Part shown: positions 26,279-36,563 of the stretch, in pieces
Numbering within the stretch: the first letter of the stretch is position 1
Layout of the letters: the number at the start of each line of letters is the position of its first letter
NCBI RefSeq assembly: GCF_014897675.1
Contig: NZ_JABUXU010000002.1
Location: 124,001-188,000 of the forward strand
Reading direction: 5' to 3'
DNA: 64,000 nt
From: Advenella sp. FME57
GTDB lineage: Bacteria > Pseudomonadota > Gammaproteobacteria > Burkholderiales > Burkholderiaceae_B
Notes under the pieces: model-generated
Databases searched by the model: none
Told to the model about the DNA's origin: nothing
What the model saw: the letters and a program-made list of their open reading frames with translations, nothing else
Position numbers and translations under genes: made by a program

Positions 26279-26869
26279 TTACTGGGTGCGGGTTGCGCCG
26301 GGAGCCGGTTCGATGTTGATCGGTTCATTCGATGGCGCAGCAGGGGCAGAACCCGCGGCCCCCTGGGTGCTGCCATCATCCATCGGATAAGTCGTGACCG
26401 CGTTGCTGTCAGTGCCTGCCGGCGCTGCCTGCAGTGCCTGTGGATCGGTCACTTCCGTTTCGGGTGCTTTGTCGCCGGGTCGATACAGGCGCGCTTCTTG
26501 CTCGAAGGGCTGGAAGGACGGCTGTTCATCGCCTTCCCAGCGGTCTACCCGACCATTGACAAACCAGACCGAGAATTTGCGCTGTACGGCATCACCATAG
26601 CCCGGTTTGAAATAATATGGGTAATCCCAGCGATCGGGGTGGAACATGTCTTTGAGCGTCGGCGAGCCCAGTGCATAGCGCACCTGATCCTCTGTCATGC
26701 CTTTTTGCAGGAGAGCGACATCTTCGGCGGTGATCCAGTTACCTTGTTGAACAGAAGGCCTGTATGGGAAACCCCATTCTCCTGAGGCGCAACCACCCAG
26801 CACGGTAAGTGCTGTGAGGGAGGCGACCAGACCATACCGGATACGGGGGAAAAGGCGAGTTTGGTTCAT
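26279..26869 (-). CDS. bamE: Outer-membrane assembly lipoprotein BamE
   Basis: A 196-residue lipoprotein of the BAM complex that inserts beta-barrel proteins into the outer membrane. ATG at 26869 gives a signal peptide with the lipobox LGGCAS (Cys about residue 28). The BamE/SmpA core follows: VQQGNWITAEDVALLQKGMT, EDQVRYALGSPTLKDMFHPD and RWDYPYYFKPG. The C-terminal ~80 residues are a Pro/Ala/Thr-rich extension common in Alcaligenaceae. Divergent from fur, the conserved neighbour in beta-proteobacteria. Confidence 0.94.
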   Translation of the reverse strand: MNQTRLFPRIRYGLVASLTALTVLGGCASGEWGFPYRPSVQQGNWITAEDVALLQKGMTEDQVRYALGSPTLKDMFHPDRWDYPYYFKPGYGDAVQRKFSVWFVNGRVDRWEGDEQPSFQPFEQEARLYRPGDKAPETEVTDPQALQAAPAGTDSNAVTTYPMDDGSTQGAAGSAPAAPSNEPINIEPAPGATRTQ

Positions 26870-27024
26870 GACTTGGCGACGTTCCTGTATTTGGACTCGT
26901 AAAAGCGTTATGATAATAGTTCTGGGCAATCAATAGGATTGTTTAGCCAGGTAATCTCAAAAATTAGTCGGAAGCGTGTTTTCCGCAATATCTTATCCAC
27001 CTCCCATTTATCAGCGAGCGCGCC

Positions 27025-27459
27025 TTGAACGAATTACACGATCCCAGTGAACTCAAAAGCATGGGTCTTAAAGCCACTTTCCCGAGGCTCAAGATCCTGG
27101 ACATCTTCCGTAAGGCAGAAATTCGTCACTTGAGTGCCGAGGATGTCTATCGGCTGCTTATTTCCGAAAACGTCGATATTGGCCTTGCTACTGTCTACCG
27201 GGTGCTCACGCAGTTCGAGCAGGCCGGAATTCTGTCCAGAAGCCAGTTTGATAATGGCAAGGCCGTCTATGAACTGGATGATGGCGCACACCATGACCAC
27301 CTGGTATGTTCTGTCTGCGGAAAAGTTGTTGAGTTTTCCGATCCGGAAATTGAAAGACGCCAGTCAAAAGTTGCCAAAGACAACAATTTTGTGCTGGAAA
27401 GCCACGCCATGGTTCTTTACGGCATTTGCGGTGACTGCGAATCCAAGCACCGTCGCTAG
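27025..27459 (+). CDS. fur: Ferric uptake regulator Fur
   Basis: A 144-residue iron-responsive repressor. The TTG at 27025 is chosen, since the next in-frame ATG (27061) would remove residues before the conserved [15 protein letters not shown]. Helix-turn-helix: [19 protein letters not shown] and [17 protein letters not shown]. The metal site [16 protein letters not shown] includes the structural CxxC, and the second CxxC is replaced by CGDCESKH, which supplies another Cys pair. It regulates iron uptake when loaded with Fe(II). Confidence 0.95.
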   Translation: MNELHDPSELKSMGLKATFPRLKILDIFRKAEIRHLSAEDVYRLLISENVDIGLATVYRVLTQFEQAGILSRSQFDNGKAVYELDDGAHHDHLVCSVCGKVVEFSDPEIERRQSKVAKDNNFVLESHAMVLYGICGDCESKHRR

Positions 27460-27547
27460 ACAGGCGGCATAGGGCCGGCAATCCGCAGGCCCTTCGGTTC
27501 GACTCACCATCCGTCAGGCGGCATGGCCGTTCAGTAGGGTGTTGTCA

Positions 27548-27577
27548 AAAAAAGGCAGATTGCGATCTGCCTTTTTT
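27548..27577. terminator. Bidirectional terminator between fur and recN
   Basis: AAAAAAGGCAGAT and ATCTGCCTTTTTT pair around TGCG. T-runs occur on both strands, so it serves the convergent fur and recN genes. Confidence 0.88.
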
Positions 27578-27600
27578 ATTGCCCGGTGGGTTTGCCGCGC

Positions 27601-29253
27601 TCAATCGCTGTGAGTCAGCATTTCGCGGGCATGCTGGCGCGTGGTTTCGGTTATTTTGACGCCCCCGAGCATGCGGGCAATCTCTTCGGTACGGGCATGG
27701 TCATCCAACAGATCAATGCGCGATACGGTTTCTTTTTTTCCCTGTTTTTTCTGCACTTCGAAATGGTGATGCGCGCAAGCGGCCACCTGCGGTAGGTGAG
27801 TTACGCAAAGAACCTGATGATGTCGTCCCAGATCGCGCAGTAACTTGCCGACCACTTCGGCAACCGCGCCGCCAATGCCGGTATCCACTTCGTCGTAAAT
27901 CAGGGTAGGCACCTGGTGTGCGCGATTGGCCATGACCGACAGGGCCAGCGATATCCGGGCCAGTTCACCGCCAGAGGCCACTTTGGCCAGTGGGCGTGGT
28001 TCACTGCCAGTGTGAGCTGCCACATTAAACAGCACATTATCCATGCCCGAGGCGCCGGGTTCGGCCGGCTGGATCGTTATTTCAAATGTGCTGCCTTTCA
28101 TGGCAAGGGTCTGCAGCGCTTTGCTGACTTCTTTGGACAGCGTGCCTGCTGTGGCCTGGCGCGCCTTGGTCAGTTTTTCGGCGGCCTCGCGATACGCCAC
28201 TTCATGTCTGGCTACCTGTTGTTCCAGTCCTTCCAAGTCTGATTCGCTGTTAAGGGCTTCCAGGGCCTGAGTCAGTTCCTGCAGGCGATCGTACAGTTTT
28301 TCGGGTTCGAGCCGGAATTTGCGCGCGGTGGCGAACATGGCGCCCATGCGTGCCTCGGTTTCGGCCAGGCGGTCCGGATCCAGTTCGGCCTTGTCCAGGT
28401 AACTGGCAAGATCGGATGATGCCTCAGTGACGGCGATACGGGCCGATTCAATGGCATCGTGCACACCCTGCAGACGCTCGTCATTGCGCAATAAGGGCTC
28501 GATGTGGTGCAGTGCGGCGTTCAGTATTGCCAGTGCAGAAGTCTGCTCGCCATCGAGCAGGTTGAGTGCGCCGGAAGCGCCTTCAAGCAGCGCAGAAGCA
28601 TTGGCCAGCCGATTGTAGTCGGCGTTGACGCTCGCCCATTCATCCTTGCCCGGATTGATCTGGCTGATTTCATTCAATTGCCATTCCAGCCGTTCCCTTT
28701 CGGCTTGTGCATCACGCTGGCTGCTACGGGCGCGCTCCAGTTTCTGCTGGGCCTGCTGCCAATCGGTCCACTGGGAGCGAACCTGTTTGGCCAACGCTTC
28801 ATGTTGTCCGTGGGCATCAAGCAGGATGCGCTGTTCATGGCGTTGCAGCAGCTTCTGATGGGCGTGCTGGCCATGAATATCCAGCAAGTGCGAGCCTATG
28901 GTCTTGAGCTGGCCGAGCGTGCCGGGCACGCCGTTGATGAACGCCCGGGATTTGCCGGCCCGGTCTATGACCCGACGCAGCACCAGTTGGTCGTCTTCTG
29001 GTTCCAGCTCCTGTTCTGCCAGCAGCGCGCGCAGCGAGCCAGGCACGTCAAAGATGGCGCTGATGTCGGCCTTGTCGGCGCCTTCGCGGATGGCGCCGCT
29101 GTCGCCGCGGGCGCCCAGCGTGAGCGCCAGTGCATCGATAAGGATGGATTTGCCCGCACCGGTTTCCCCGGTAAAGACCGAGAAGCCGGCGTCGAAGTGC
29201 AGTTCGGTCTGTTCAACAATGACAAAATCACGGATATGCAGGGAACGGAGCAT
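27601..29253 (-). CDS. recN: DNA repair protein RecN
   Basis: A 550-residue SMC-like ATPase for double-strand-break repair. Walker A is FTGETGAGKSILIDAL near residues 28-43, the ABC signature is LAKVASGGELARISLAL and Walker B is TLIYDEVDTGIGG. Two long coiled-coil arms (about residues 150-210 and 320-370) lie between the ATPase halves. The length matches E. coli RecN (553). Followed downstream on the opposite strand by fur. Confidence 0.96.
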   Translation of the reverse strand: MLRSLHIRDFVIVEQTELHFDAGFSVFTGETGAGKSILIDALALTLGARGDSGAIREGADKADISAIFDVPGSLRALLAEQELEPEDDQLVLRRVIDRAGKSRAFINGVPGTLGQLKTIGSHLLDIHGQHAHQKLLQRHEQRILLDAHGQHEALAKQVRSQWTDWQQAQQKLERARSSQRDAQAERERLEWQLNEISQINPGKDEWASVNADYNRLANASALLEGASGALNLLDGEQTSALAILNAALHHIEPLLRNDERLQGVHDAIESARIAVTEASSDLASYLDKAELDPDRLAETEARMGAMFATARKFRLEPEKLYDRLQELTQALEALNSESDLEGLEQQVARHEVAYREAAEKLTKARQATAGTLSKEVSKALQTLAMKGSTFEITIQPAEPGASGMDNVLFNVAAHTGSEPRPLAKVASGGELARISLALSVMANRAHQVPTLIYDEVDTGIGGAVAEVVGKLLRDLGRHHQVLCVTHLPQVAACAHHHFEVQKKQGKKETVSRIDLLDDHARTEEIARMLGGVKITETTRQHAREMLTHSD

Positions 29254-29319
29254 GAATACGTACTTCTGTGATGAATGGGATTGCTGGGTTGTGTGGGTCT
29301 GGGGCCCTGGCGCGGATTG

Positions 29320-30207
29320 CTAAGCGGCTTCGGGCATGATATTCCAATGCAACTTCTGGCGCAGGGTAGAGAAAAAGCTGTAACCTTTGGGATGCAGAAA
29401 ACGGATCTGGTGGTCTGCCTTGGTAACCACGATTTTGTCGCCCAATTGCAGATCGGACCAGGTTTGCATGTCGAAATGCACGCTGGCGCCTGTTTCTACC
29501 CGACCCACTTCGGTCAGGGTCAGGGTGAGCATACCGGTGTCGGGCACCGCAATGGGGCGGTTCGACAGGGTCTGGGGGGCAACCGGGACCAGCAAAAACG
29601 CATTGACTGCCGGATGCAGGATCGGGCCGCTGGCGCTAAGCGAATACGCGGTAGAGCCGGTCGGGGTGGCAACGATCAGCCCGTCGGCACGCTGCCGATA
29701 CATGAGCGTTTCATTGTATTCCACGCAGATTTCGATCATGCCGCCGCGACTTGCCCGGTTCAGCACCACATCATTCAGTGCCAGGGCACAGGTCAGGGTT
29801 TGACCGTCGCGCACGACAGAGGCCTGCAGCAGCGAGCGGTGTTCAATATCGTACTGGCCGTCAAGAACCGATTCGATGGCCTCCAGGGCGTTCTGCACGG
29901 GAATGTCGGTGATAAAGCCGAGCCGCCCGTGGTTGATGCCCAACAGCGGGACATCGTACTGGGCCAGCTTGCGGCCGACGCCCAGCATGGTGCCATCGCC
30001 GCCCATGACAATAACCAGGTCAGCCTGGTTGCCGATTTCGGCAGTCGTTGCCGTGGGATATTCGGTCACTCCGGTATTCTCGGACGTTTCCTTTTCAATC
30101 AGAACCTGTCGGCCTGCTGCGTGCAGCACACCAGCCAGCGCACGTAATGGGGCATCAAGACCGGAGTCGTGATATCTGCCGACCAGCGCTATGGTTGAAA
30201 AATGCAT
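29320..30207 (-). CDS. nadK: NAD kinase
   Basis: A 295-residue enzyme that phosphorylates NAD to NADP. Key motifs are LVIVMGGDGTMLGVGRKL (GGDG), LLGINHGRLGFIT and GLIVATPTGSTAYSLSASGP. It is divergent from hrcA, an arrangement common in beta-proteobacteria, and 66 bp upstream of recN on the same strand. Confidence 0.96.
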   Translation of the reverse strand: MHFSTIALVGRYHDSGLDAPLRALAGVLHAAGRQVLIEKETSENTGVTEYPTATTAEIGNQADLVIVMGGDGTMLGVGRKLAQYDVPLLGINHGRLGFITDIPVQNALEAIESVLDGQYDIEHRSLLQASVVRDGQTLTCALALNDVVLNRASRGGMIEICVEYNETLMYRQRADGLIVATPTGSTAYSLSASGPILHPAVNAFLLVPVAPQTLSNRPIAVPDTGMLTLTLTEVGRVETGASVHFDMQTWSDLQLGDKIVVTKADHQIRFLHPKGYSFFSTLRQKLHWNIMPEAA

Positions 30208-30371
30208 AATGAAACCATATACAATAAACGAAACGACAATGAAAAGTAACTAGAAGTACCGGAAATGAAACCTACGGCAACCGTCATAATACGTTATTCT
30301 ACATTGACTGCAGGTTTAACAATTAACGTGCCCGTAAAATATCCTCTGGTACAAACCACAACAGACCCACC

Positions 30372-31373
30372 ATGGATGATCGCGCAAACGCACTTTTGAA
30401 AGCTCTGATCGAGCGGTATATTGATGACGGACAGCCGGTAGGCTCCAGGACGCTGTCCAAGCTGTTCGAGCTCTCGCCGGCCACCATCCGCAATGTGATG
30501 GCGGACTTGGAAGATCTGGGCCTGATTCACAGCCCGCATACCTCCGCAGGTCGCATTCCCACGCCCCGAGGATATCGCCTGTTTGTGGATAATCTGCTGG
30601 TGATCAAGCCCTATGAACTGGAAGAGCCCCCCGAGCTGCATGATATTTTTTCCAACACGGCGCCCAGCAAGGCGCTTAGCGTGGCCGCATCGCTGGTGTC
30701 CAACCTGACCCAGTTTGCCGGCGTGGTGCTCACACCCAAGCGCTCGCAGGTATTTCGCCAGATTGAATTTATCCGGTTGTCGCAGCGGCGTATCCTGCTC
30801 ATTATCGTGACGCCCGATGGCGATGTGCAGAATCGGATTCTGTCCCCCGTGCACGACTACACCGAAGCTCAGCTCATCGAAGCCGCAAATTATTTCAATC
30901 ATAATTTCGCCGGGAAATCCTTTGAGCAAGTGCGCGAGCAGCTCGGAACCGAGCTGAATCGACTCAAAGAGGAAATATCCTTGTTGATGCAAGCCGCGGT
31001 GGACGCAGGCAATGACGATGATCAGGAGTCGTCCGTGGTTATTTCCGGTGAGCGTCGGCTGCTGGAAATCACGGATTTTGCCACCGATATGGATCGCTTG
31101 CGCAAGATGTTCTCGCTGTTCGAGCAGAAAACCGATCTGATGCAACTGCTCGATGTGACAGACCGATCACAGGGCGTGAAGATCTACATTGGCGGTGATT
31201 CACGCCTGGTGCCCATGGAAGATGTCTCGGTTATCACTGCGCCCTATGGCGTTGACGGGAAAATCGTGGGTACGCTGGGTGTGATCGGCCCAAGCCGTAT
31301 GTCCTACAATCGAGTCATTCCTATTGTGGATCTGACGGCCAGGCTGTTGTCCAACGCGCTCAGTCATCAGTAA
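30372..31373 (+). CDS. hrcA: Heat-inducible transcription repressor HrcA
   Basis: A 333-residue repressor of class I heat-shock genes. The N-terminal winged helix has [20 protein letters not shown] and [19 protein letters not shown] with [16 protein letters not shown], all diagnostic. HrcA binds the CIRCE element TTAGCACTC-N9-GAGTGCTAA; no such element was found before grpE or dnaK here, so its target is probably groESL elsewhere. It is divergent from nadK. Confidence 0.96.
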   Translation: MDDRANALLKALIERYIDDGQPVGSRTLSKLFELSPATIRNVMADLEDLGLIHSPHTSAGRIPTPRGYRLFVDNLLVIKPYELEEPPELHDIFSNTAPSKALSVAASLVSNLTQFAGVVLTPKRSQVFRQIEFIRLSQRRILLIIVTPDGDVQNRILSPVHDYTEAQLIEAANYFNHNFAGKSFEQVREQLGTELNRLKEEISLLMQAAVDAGNDDDQESSVVISGERRLLEITDFATDMDRLRKMFSLFEQKTDLMQLLDVTDRSQGVKIYIGGDSRLVPMEDVSVITAPYGVDGKIVGTLGVIGPSRMSYNRVIPIVDLTARLLSNALSHQ

Positions 31374-31494
31374 GGGCAGCACGCCCCACTGGTGCAGGCA
31401 GCGTGGGGCGGTCCATTGTGGCGGTTGCAGGTGCTGCGGCCCATGGCCGGTGCGCAATCCGGGTACAATCCCATGTCGATAATGCATTTGTAAA

Positions 31495-31519
31495 AGCCGC
31501 CATACATGGCGCTTTTTTT
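31495..31519 (+). terminator. Intrinsic terminator of hrcA
   Basis: CGCCAT and ATGGCG pair across AC and are followed by CTTTTTTT. It lies about 120 bp past the hrcA stop and before hemH. Confidence 0.7.
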
Positions 31520-31590
31520 GAGTTGCCGCGCTGTTCGTGTCTGGCGCACAGTCTGATGGGCGGCACCGTATCCGCAACCTACAGGAAAGC

Positions 31591-32583
31591 ATGAATACAG
31601 GAGTTGTACTGATTAACCTGGGCACCCCGGCCAGTCCAGATGCAGGCGCAATCAGGGCCTATCTGGCGGAGTTTCTGTCCGATCCGCGCGTGGTTGAAAT
31701 TGCGCCCGCCGTCTGGAAACCAATTCTCAATCTTGCGGTCCTGCCGCTGCGGCCGTCCAAACTGGTGCCAAAATACCGTGAGATCTGGATGGAGGATGGT
31801 TCGCCGTTGCTTGTGTATGGCAAGCGCCTGGCCCAGGGCGTGCAGGCGCAGCTGGATCGCGAGCAGATTGCCGCCACCGTGGTGCTGGCTATGCGCTATG
31901 GACGACCGTCGATGCAGCAGGCCTTTACACAATTGCGTGAAGCAGGCTGCGAGCGCATTCTGATCGTGCCGTTGTATCCGCAATTTGCCGCCAGCACAAC
32001 CGCAACCATTTTCGAGCAAACGCTGGCGCTGTTTCGCGATGCGCGTGATTTGCCCGAGTTGCGTTTCGTCAAGCGGTTTCATCAGATGCCCGGTTATCTT
32101 GATACGCTGGCGCAAAATGTGCGCGACTATTGGCGCGAGCACGGTAAGCCCCAGCAACTGCTGCTCAGTTTCCATGGCTTGCCCAAACGCTCGGTGGAGC
32201 AGGGCGATCCCTATCTGCGTGATTGTACGGCAACGGCCGAGGCGCTGCAGCTGCGTCTGGCCGCAGAAGGGGTGCCGATCGACATCGCCTTTCAAAGCCG
32301 GTTCGGCCGGGCCGAATGGCTCGGCCCTTCTACGCTGTCGGTACTGCAGGCCTATCCGGGAGACAATATTCGTCACGTCGACGTGCTGTGCCCTGGCTTT
32401 GTAGCCGATTGTCTGGAAACGCTTGAGGAAATCCGAATTGAGTGTGCTCGTGCGTTCAGTCAGGCAGGAGGCGAGCAGTTTCGCTATATTCCCTGTCTGA
32501 ATGACCACCCGGCATGGATCAATGCCATGACGGGCCTGATCCGGCAACATATTGCCGGCTGGCCCGACCTGGATGCGGTCTGA
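31591..32583 (+). CDS. hemH: Ferrochelatase
   Basis: A 330-residue enzyme inserting Fe(II) into protoporphyrin IX in the last step of heme synthesis. The ATG at 31591 gives the usual MNTGVVLINLGTPASPDAG. The family pattern LLLSFHGLPKRSVEQGDPY contains the catalytic histidine, and VADCLETLEEI carries the conserved glutamate. The HQMPGYLDTLAQNV segment also fits. A longer frame from 31537 is possible but unsupported. Downstream 37 bp is the MOSC gene on the same strand. Confidence 0.96.
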   Translation: MNTGVVLINLGTPASPDAGAIRAYLAEFLSDPRVVEIAPAVWKPILNLAVLPLRPSKLVPKYREIWMEDGSPLLVYGKRLAQGVQAQLDREQIAATVVLAMRYGRPSMQQAFTQLREAGCERILIVPLYPQFAASTTATIFEQTLALFRDARDLPELRFVKRFHQMPGYLDTLAQNVRDYWREHGKPQQLLLSFHGLPKRSVEQGDPYLRDCTATAEALQLRLAAEGVPIDIAFQSRFGRAEWLGPSTLSVLQAYPGDNIRHVDVLCPGFVADCLETLEEIRIECARAFSQAGGEQFRYIPCLNDHPAWINAMTGLIRQHIAGWPDLDAV

Positions 32584-32620
32584 CCGAACCTTTTATTTAT
32601 TTGTCTTTTAGAGAGTCATC

Positions 32621-33496
32621 ATGGCCGTCACCATTAGTGGTCTGTATGTGTATCCCATCAAGTCCTGCGCCGGCATCGCGCTCGATCGTGCACAAATCAG
32701 CGCGGCAGGGGTCCAATGGGACCGACAGTTTATTCTGGTTGATGCCGCCGGCGCGATGCTGACCCAGCGCACGGTGCCGCGCATGGTGTTGATCCAGCCG
32801 GCACTTGATCTTGCGCTGAACCAGTTGCTCTTGCAGGCGCCCGGTGCCTCGACACTCACGATCTCGCTGCTGGCCCCGCAGGCGGATGACAAAGCGATTG
32901 CCGTCAGGGTGTGGGGCGGCCAGCCGCAAGGCATGTCCGTCAGTGCCCAGGCTGACCAATGGTTCAGCAAGGTGCTGGGCCAGCCCTGCCGCCTGCTACG
33001 CCTGCATCCTGAATCGCAACGACGCGTCCTGCCCGATTTTCCCGAGAGCTGGCAACAGCGCCACCGCGACTGGAAGCCTTTAAACGCTCAGGACCAGACC
33101 TTCGGCTTCGCCGACGGCTTTCCGTTTTTGTTTGCCAGCACCGCTTCACTGGATGCGCTCAATGCAACGCTTGCCGGCAAGCAGCAGGCGCCGGTGCACA
33201 TGATCCGTTTCCGGCCCAACATCGTGCTGGATGGTTTGCCCGAATACGAAGAGGATTACGTTTTCGGGCTCGCCGCAGGAAAACTCAATTTTGCCTTCGT
33301 CAAACCGTGTACCCGCTGCACGATCCCGAATGTTGACCCGGCATCGGCCGCAATCGCAGACGAACCGGGTATTACGTTGATGCAAACCCGCAGTGCTGAC
33401 CTGGGGGTGCTGTTTGGCGTAAACGCCGTGTTGACCGACAAAATCAGCGATGTACTGCATATCGGCCAGCAAGTGCAGCCAGAATACGATTTCTAA
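32621..33496 (+). CDS. MOSC-domain protein (YcbX-like, without ferredoxin domain)
   Basis: A 291-residue protein with an N-terminal MOSC_N beta-barrel (residues 1-120, starting ISGLYVYPIKSCAGI) and a C-terminal MOSC domain ending in FVKPCTRCTIPNVDP, where the conserved cysteine sits. Such proteins carry the molybdenum cofactor and reduce N-hydroxylated compounds; E. coli YcbX has an extra C-terminal 2Fe-2S domain that is missing here. Located between hemH and grpE; possibly cotranscribed with hemH. Confidence 0.88.
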   Translation: MAVTISGLYVYPIKSCAGIALDRAQISAAGVQWDRQFILVDAAGAMLTQRTVPRMVLIQPALDLALNQLLLQAPGASTLTISLLAPQADDKAIAVRVWGGQPQGMSVSAQADQWFSKVLGQPCRLLRLHPESQRRVLPDFPESWQQRHRDWKPLNAQDQTFGFADGFPFLFASTASLDALNATLAGKQQAPVHMIRFRPNIVLDGLPEYEEDYVFGLAAGKLNFAFVKPCTRCTIPNVDPASAAIADEPGITLMQTRSADLGVLFGVNAVLTDKISDVLHIGQQVQPEYDF

Positions 33497-33664
33497 GTCC
33501 ATACGACGGCAAGTCCGTTGTTATTGCGGCTGCCGGTCGCATTAGCGCCTGGTTTTGCCGCGCTCGCCCATTGAGCAGGCCGCAGCGTTCGTGCCCCCGC
33601 CCCGGTGATGTAACGGCCCAATTACGGGAGGGTAGGGCGCCGCCAACACGGGCACAGATTCACC

Positions 33665-33692
33665 CTTGAATTTATCTTCGCCGCCCCCAAGT
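33665..33692 (+). promoter_or_regulatory. Sigma-32-like promoter of grpE
   Basis: CTTGAAT at 33665-33671 and CCCCCAAGT at 33684-33692 are spaced 12 bp, near the heat-shock consensus CTTGAAA/CCCCATNT. The -10 region also sits in a CCCCC-AAGT-GGGGG hairpin. The grpE ATG is 37 bp downstream. Confidence 0.55.
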
Positions 33693-33728
33693 GGGGGATA
33701 ACTATATTGATTTGATGCAGGAGTAGAA

Positions 33729-34310
33729 ATGACACAGGAATTTGATCCAAACAAGAACCAGGCCCCCAAGGCTGATAACGAAGAAACCACTCAGGCTGAG
33801 GTTGCCGACACTGAACAGCCTGACCAGGACGCGGTAAATACGCCGACTGACGATCTGGAAGCCAAATATACCGAACTTGAAGCCAAAGTCAGCCAGTATC
33901 ATGATCAGTTGCTGCGTGCTCATGCCGAAATGGAAAATGTGCGTCGTCGCGCCCAGGATGATGTCTCCAAGGCACGAAAATTTGGCACTGAGTCTTTTGC
34001 AGAAAGCCTGGTTCCTGTTCGGGACAGCCTGGAAGCTGCGCTGGCGATTGAAAACCAGTCGCTCGAATCGCTCAGGGATGGGCTTGAAACCACCTTGCGT
34101 CAACTGACAGCGGCATTTGACCGCAATAATCTGAAAGAAGTGGCTCCCGCAGCAGGGGACAAGTTTGATCCGCATGTGCATCAGGCCATTTCCACCGTTC
34201 CTGCCGACGTGCCATCCGGCACCGTTGCCAATACCTTGCAAAAGGGCTATACCATTGCCGAGCGGGTCCTGCGTCCTGCGTTGGTGACCGTCTCGGCGGG
34301 CCAGGGGTAA
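33729..34310 (+). CDS. grpE: Nucleotide exchange factor GrpE
   Basis: A 193-residue cytoplasmic cochaperone that releases ADP from DnaK. The N-terminal ~50 residues are acidic and disordered, followed by a long coiled coil (residues ~50-100 with [20 protein letters not shown]) and the C-terminal beta-wing with [18 protein letters not shown] and [21 protein letters not shown]. The upstream DnaK-cochaperone order is conserved. Sigma-32-like promoter just upstream. Confidence 0.96.
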   Translation: MTQEFDPNKNQAPKADNEETTQAEVADTEQPDQDAVNTPTDDLEAKYTELEAKVSQYHDQLLRAHAEMENVRRRAQDDVSKARKFGTESFAESLVPVRDSLEAALAIENQSLESLRDGLETTLRQLTAAFDRNNLKEVAPAAGDKFDPHVHQAISTVPADVPSGTVANTLQKGYTIAERVLRPALVTVSAGQG

Positions 34311-34423
34311 ATATAATGCACCGGCAGATTCAGGTCTACCGGCCATTTTTCTGTCCAAATGGCTGTTTGTGATCAAAAAACGTGCCAGAAATGAAAAAAA
34401 ACACAAAAAAACGGTTTTTTTCT

Positions 34424-34452
34424 CTTGAAATCGCAAACGGCCAGCCCCACGT
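34424..34452 (+). promoter_or_regulatory. Sigma-32 promoter of dnaK
   Basis: CTTGAAA at 34424-34430 and CCCCACGT at 34445-34452 with a 14-bp spacer match the heat-shock sigma consensus (CTTGAAA, CCCCATNT) closely. The dnaK start is 85 bp past the -10. No CIRCE element is seen nearby. Confidence 0.8.
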
Positions 34453-34536
34453 ACTAGACAACGAAAGATCCTGTGTCGCGAACATGTGCAAGCAGGATCC
34501 ATTATTTTGAATTATTTGATAATAGGGTAGACTCAA

Positions 34537-36465
34537 ATGGGAAAAATCATTGGTATTGACTTGGGTACCACCAACAGCTGTGTATCAGTGCTGGACGGCG
34601 ATAAGGTCAAAATTCTGGAAAATGCCGAAGGTGCACGCACGACTCCTTCCATTATTGCCTACATGGAAGATGGCGAAACCCTGGTCGGTGCACCGGCCAA
34701 ACGCCAGGCAGTGACCAATCCGACAAATACGCTCTATGCAGTCAAACGCCTGATAGGCCGCAAATTCGAAGAAAAAGCGGTCCAGAAAGACATTGATCTG
34801 ATGCCTTACACGATTGTCAAGGCCGACAACGGTGACGCATGGGTCGAAGCACGTGGCAAGAAAATGGCGCCTCCACAGGTTTCCGCTGAAGTGCTGCGAA
34901 AAATGAAAAAGACTGCCGAAGACTATCTGGGCGAAGAAGTGACCGAAGCCGTTATTACGGTGCCTGCCTACTTCAACGACAGTCAGCGCCAGGCAACCAA
35001 AGATGCAGGCCGCATTGCCGGTCTGGAAGTCAAACGGATCATCAACGAGCCAACAGCGGCTGCGCTGGCATTTGGTTTGGACAAGACCGAAAAAGGCGAC
35101 CGCAAGATCGCAGTTTATGACCTGGGCGGTGGTACCTTTGACGTATCCATTATCGAAATTGCCGACGTTGACGGCGAGAAACAGTTCGAAGTGCTGTCTA
35201 CCAATGGTGACACCTTCCTGGGTGGTGAAGACTTTGACCAGCGCATTATCGACTACATCATTGCCGAGTTCAAAAAGGAACAGGGCGTTGATCTGAGCAA
35301 AGACGTGCTGGCGCTGCAACGCCTGAAGGAAGCGGCTGAAAAGGCCAAAATCGAGCTGTCTTCCGCAACGCAGACTGAAGTCAACTTGCCATACATCACT
35401 GCTGATGCATCTGGTCCGAAACACCTGACCCTGAAGATTACCCGTGCCAAACTGGAAGCGTTGGTTGAAGATTTGATTGAACGTACCATTGCGCCTTGCC
35501 GCACAGCGGTCACTGACGCCGGTGTCAAAGTGTCAGATATCGACGACGTGATCCTGGTCGGTGGTATGACCCGCATGCCAAAAGTGCAGGAAAAGGTAAA
35601 AGAGTTCTTCGGCAAGGACCCACGTAAAGACGTGAACCCTGACGAAGCAGTGGCTGCCGGTGCCGCCATTCAGGGCTCGGTGCTGTCTGGTGACCGTAAA
35701 GACGTGCTGCTGCTGGACGTGACACCATTGTCCCTGGGTATTGAAACCCTGGGTGGCGTCATGACCAAAATGATCCAGAAAAACACCACGATCCCAACCC
35801 GCTTTACGCAGACATTCTCTACTGCAGATGACAATCAGCCTGCCGTGACCATCAAGGTCTTCCAGGGTGAGCGTGAAGTGGCTGCCGGTAACAAGGGGCT
35901 GGGCGAGTTCAACCTGGAGGGTATTCCACCTGCAGCACGCGGCTTGCCGCAAATCGAGGTGACGTTTGACATCGATGCCAACGGTATTTTGCACGTTTCC
36001 GCAAAAGACAAAGGCACCGGCAAGGAAAACAAAATCACGATCAAGGCAAACTCCGGTCTGACCGAAGACGAGATTCAACGCATGGTCAAGGACGCCGAAG
36101 CACACGCTGACGAAGATCACCGTGTCGCCGAGCTGGCCCAGACTCGTAATCAGGCCGATGCACTGGTTCACTCAACCCGCAAGTCACTGACTGAATATGG
36201 CGACAAGCTGGAAGCGGCCGACAAGGACGCGATCGAAGCGGCCCTCAAAGAGCTCGAAGAAGTGCTCAAAGAGGGTGACAAGGCTGCGATCGATGCCAAA
36301 GTCGAAGTGCTGACAACCGCATCCCAGAAACTGGGTGAAAAAATGTATGCGGACATGCAGGCCCAGGCGCAAGCCCAGGGCGAGCCTGGTGCTGAACAGG
36401 CCCAGGCAGCAGACGACAATGTCGTTGACGCCGATTTCAAAGAAGTGAAACGCGACGACAAATAA
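34537..36465 (+). CDS. dnaK: Molecular chaperone DnaK (Hsp70)
   Basis: A 642-residue Hsp70. The nucleotide-binding domain opens with [20 protein letters not shown], has [17 protein letters not shown] and [16 protein letters not shown], and ends in the [14 protein letters not shown] linker region. The substrate-binding beta-domain and helical lid follow, and the C-terminal tail ends in acidic [15 protein letters not shown]. It folds and refolds proteins together with DnaJ and GrpE. A hairpin at 36487-36519 lies before dnaJ. Confidence 0.98.
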   Translation: MGKIIGIDLGTTNSCVSVLDGDKVKILENAEGARTTPSIIAYMEDGETLVGAPAKRQAVTNPTNTLYAVKRLIGRKFEEKAVQKDIDLMPYTIVKADNGDAWVEARGKKMAPPQVSAEVLRKMKKTAEDYLGEEVTEAVITVPAYFNDSQRQATKDAGRIAGLEVKRIINEPTAAALAFGLDKTEKGDRKIAVYDLGGGTFDVSIIEIADVDGEKQFEVLSTNGDTFLGGEDFDQRIIDYIIAEFKKEQGVDLSKDVLALQRLKEAAEKAKIELSSATQTEVNLPYITADASGPKHLTLKITRAKLEALVEDLIERTIAPCRTAVTDAGVKVSDIDDVILVGGMTRMPKVQEKVKEFFGKDPRKDVNPDEAVAAGAAIQGSVLSGDRKDVLLLDVTPLSLGIETLGGVMTKMIQKNTTIPTRFTQTFSTADDNQPAVTIKVFQGEREVAAGNKGLGEFNLEGIPPAARGLPQIEVTFDIDANGILHVSAKDKGTGKENKITIKANSGLTEDEIQRMVKDAEAHADEDHRVAELAQTRNQADALVHSTRKSLTEYGDKLEAADKDAIEAALKELEEVLKEGDKAAIDAKVEVLTTASQKLGEKMYADMQAQAQAQGEPGAEQAQAADDNVVDADFKEVKRDDK

Positions 36466-36486
36466 TGCAGGTTGTCTGATTAGAAA

Positions 36487-36526
36487 ACCCGGCCGGTCTG
36501 AAAAATGACAGGGCCGGGTATTGTTT
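36487..36526 (+). terminator. Hairpin between dnaK and dnaJ
   Basis: ACCCGGCC pairs with GGCCGGGT across a 17-base loop, followed by ATTGTTTTTT. It probably reduces read-through from dnaK to dnaJ rather than blocking it fully. Confidence 0.6.
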
Positions 36527-36563
36527 TTTATATATTGAAGAAGAAATCTAAAGGCGTATAACG

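Noticed and set aside
30294-31145. 283-codon open frame antisense to hrcA
   Set aside because: Composition is that of a reverse complement of hrcA; no recognisable domain and no ribosome-binding site.
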